From the NCBI GenBank assembly GCA_012965445.1, contig DTSJ01000402.1, forward strand, positions 1-7,788: a stretch of 7,788 bases of DNA, in the 5' to 3' direction. The notes beneath the pieces were generated by a model. That model was not told where the DNA came from, did not search any database, and was given only the letters and a program-made list of their open reading frames with translations. Source of the stretch: Candidatus Hydrogenedentota bacterium. Its GTDB lineage: Bacteria > Hydrogenedentota > Hydrogenedentia > Hydrogenedentiales > GCA-2746185. Each line of letters begins with the position of its first letter. Position 1 is the stretch's first letter. The position numbers and the translations under genes are program-made. Positions 7,499-7,788 of the stretch are shown piece by piece.

Positions 7499-7590
7499 GT
7501 TGGCTGAATATTTTGATCTTACGGGTTCACAGAGAACTACAGGAATCGGTTTTTACCAGCCACTCATCGATACCCGCAGAGAATCTCGTC

Positions 7591-7788
7591 TCATGCAAGA
7601 ATATCGTGTAGCACGTTCCCGTGCACATCCGTGAGGCGCAGATCCCGCCCCCCGTGCCTAAATGTTAGTCGCCGATGGTCCAGCCCCATTTGATTCAAGA
7701 CAGTTGCCCAAAGATCATAAACTGTACACTTGTTCTCAACCACATGATACCCAAACTCATCCGTTGCTCCATAAATCGTACCCCCTAT
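7591..7788 (-). CDS. DUF1501 family protein, C-terminal 65 residues (5' end beyond window)
   Basis: The last 65 codons of a gene entering from the right edge end with TGA at 7591-7593. The visible part, which begins [19 protein letters not shown] and continues [35 protein letters not shown] and NVLHDILA, matches the conserved end of DUF1501 proteins. These belong to the alkaline-phosphatase/sulfatase-like fold, are very abundant in planctomycetes, are usually exported by the twin-arginine route, and have no firmly established reaction. They commonly sit next to DUF1549/DUF1553 cytochrome genes; here the downstream gene on the same strand is instead the propeller-cytochrome gene after a spacer of at least 286 bases. 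The frame is intact to the window edge, and the catalytic N-terminal part is not visible. Confidence 0.85.
   Translation of the reverse strand: MGGTIYGATDEFGYHVVENKCTVYDLWATVLNQMGLDHRRLTFRHGGRDLRLTDVHGNVLHDILA

Larger units (their letters stand above)
7236..7590. other. Intergenic stretch between the DUF1501 gene and the propeller-cytochrome gene
   Basis: This 355-base spacer (286 bases if the GTG at 7304 is the real start) is AT-richer than the genes and holds no confident gene. It should contain the end of the DUF1501 transcript and possibly a promoter for the propeller-cytochrome gene. I see no strong stem-loop with a T-run after the DUF1501 stop and no clear -35/-10 pair; TATATA at 7319-7324 is the best -10-like hexamer on the minus strand. 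A 48-codon frame and a 6-base inverted repeat are listed separately. The spacer is long for genes in one operon, so separate transcription is possible. Confidence 0.5.

Noticed and set aside
7579..7594. GAGA/TCTC pairs near the DUF1501 stop as a terminator
   Set aside because: The pairing is only four bases with no following T-run on the minus strand, too weak for an intrinsic terminator.
7375..7611. Plus-strand frame of 78 codons in the right-hand spacer
   Set aside because: It runs into the antisense of the DUF1501 coding end, has no Shine-Dalgarno sequence and shows no recognisable feature.

Overview
The window looks like chromosomal DNA from a member of the PVC group, most likely Planctomycetota and possibly Verrucomicrobiota. 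The main evidence is a roughly 1000-residue secreted protein that joins the Pirellula/Verrucomicrobium-type 'membrane-bound dehydrogenase' propeller, HEAT-like repeats and a C-terminal c-type heme domain. The end of a DUF1501 protein and an integrase-core transposase of a type I associate with planctomycetes support this. The assignment rests on remembered family features, not on a database search.

Layout. (1) Positions 1-1063 hold an apparently intact insertion sequence with one minus-strand DDE transposase gene; its left end is at or beyond the window edge. (2) Positions 1064-1405 are a gene-free leader. (3) Positions 1406-4239 hold two plus-strand genes in tandem, joined by an ATGA overlap. 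Both encode exported proteins resembling the catalytic domain of neutral/alkaline ceramidase; the second has near-canonical motifs and the first has altered ones. (4) After an 11-base convergent gap, positions 4251-7235 (or 7304) hold the large minus-strand propeller/HEAT/cytochrome gene. (5) Positions 7236-7590 are intergenic, with one doubtful 48-codon frame and a short inverted repeat. (6) Positions 7591-7788 are the last 65 codons of a minus-strand DUF1501 gene that enters from the right edge.

How the genes may work together. Three of the four non-transposon genes appear to encode exported proteins, and DUF1501 proteins are generally exported too. The two ceramidase-like enzymes are probably co-expressed and may hydrolyse amide-linked or related substrates outside the cytoplasm. 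The propeller-cytochrome could carry out an oxidation and pass electrons to a c-type heme. The DUF1501 protein belongs to the alkaline-phosphatase-like fold family. Together they could form an outer-compartment catabolic module, but this is inference from adjacency. The ceramidase pair and the minus-strand genes converge, so they are not one operon, and no substrate can be read from the sequence.

No tRNA, rRNA, CRISPR array, riboswitch or convincing intrinsic terminator was seen. The most interesting points are the coupled pair of unequal ceramidase-like paralogs and their location beside the PVC propeller-cytochrome and DUF1501 genes.
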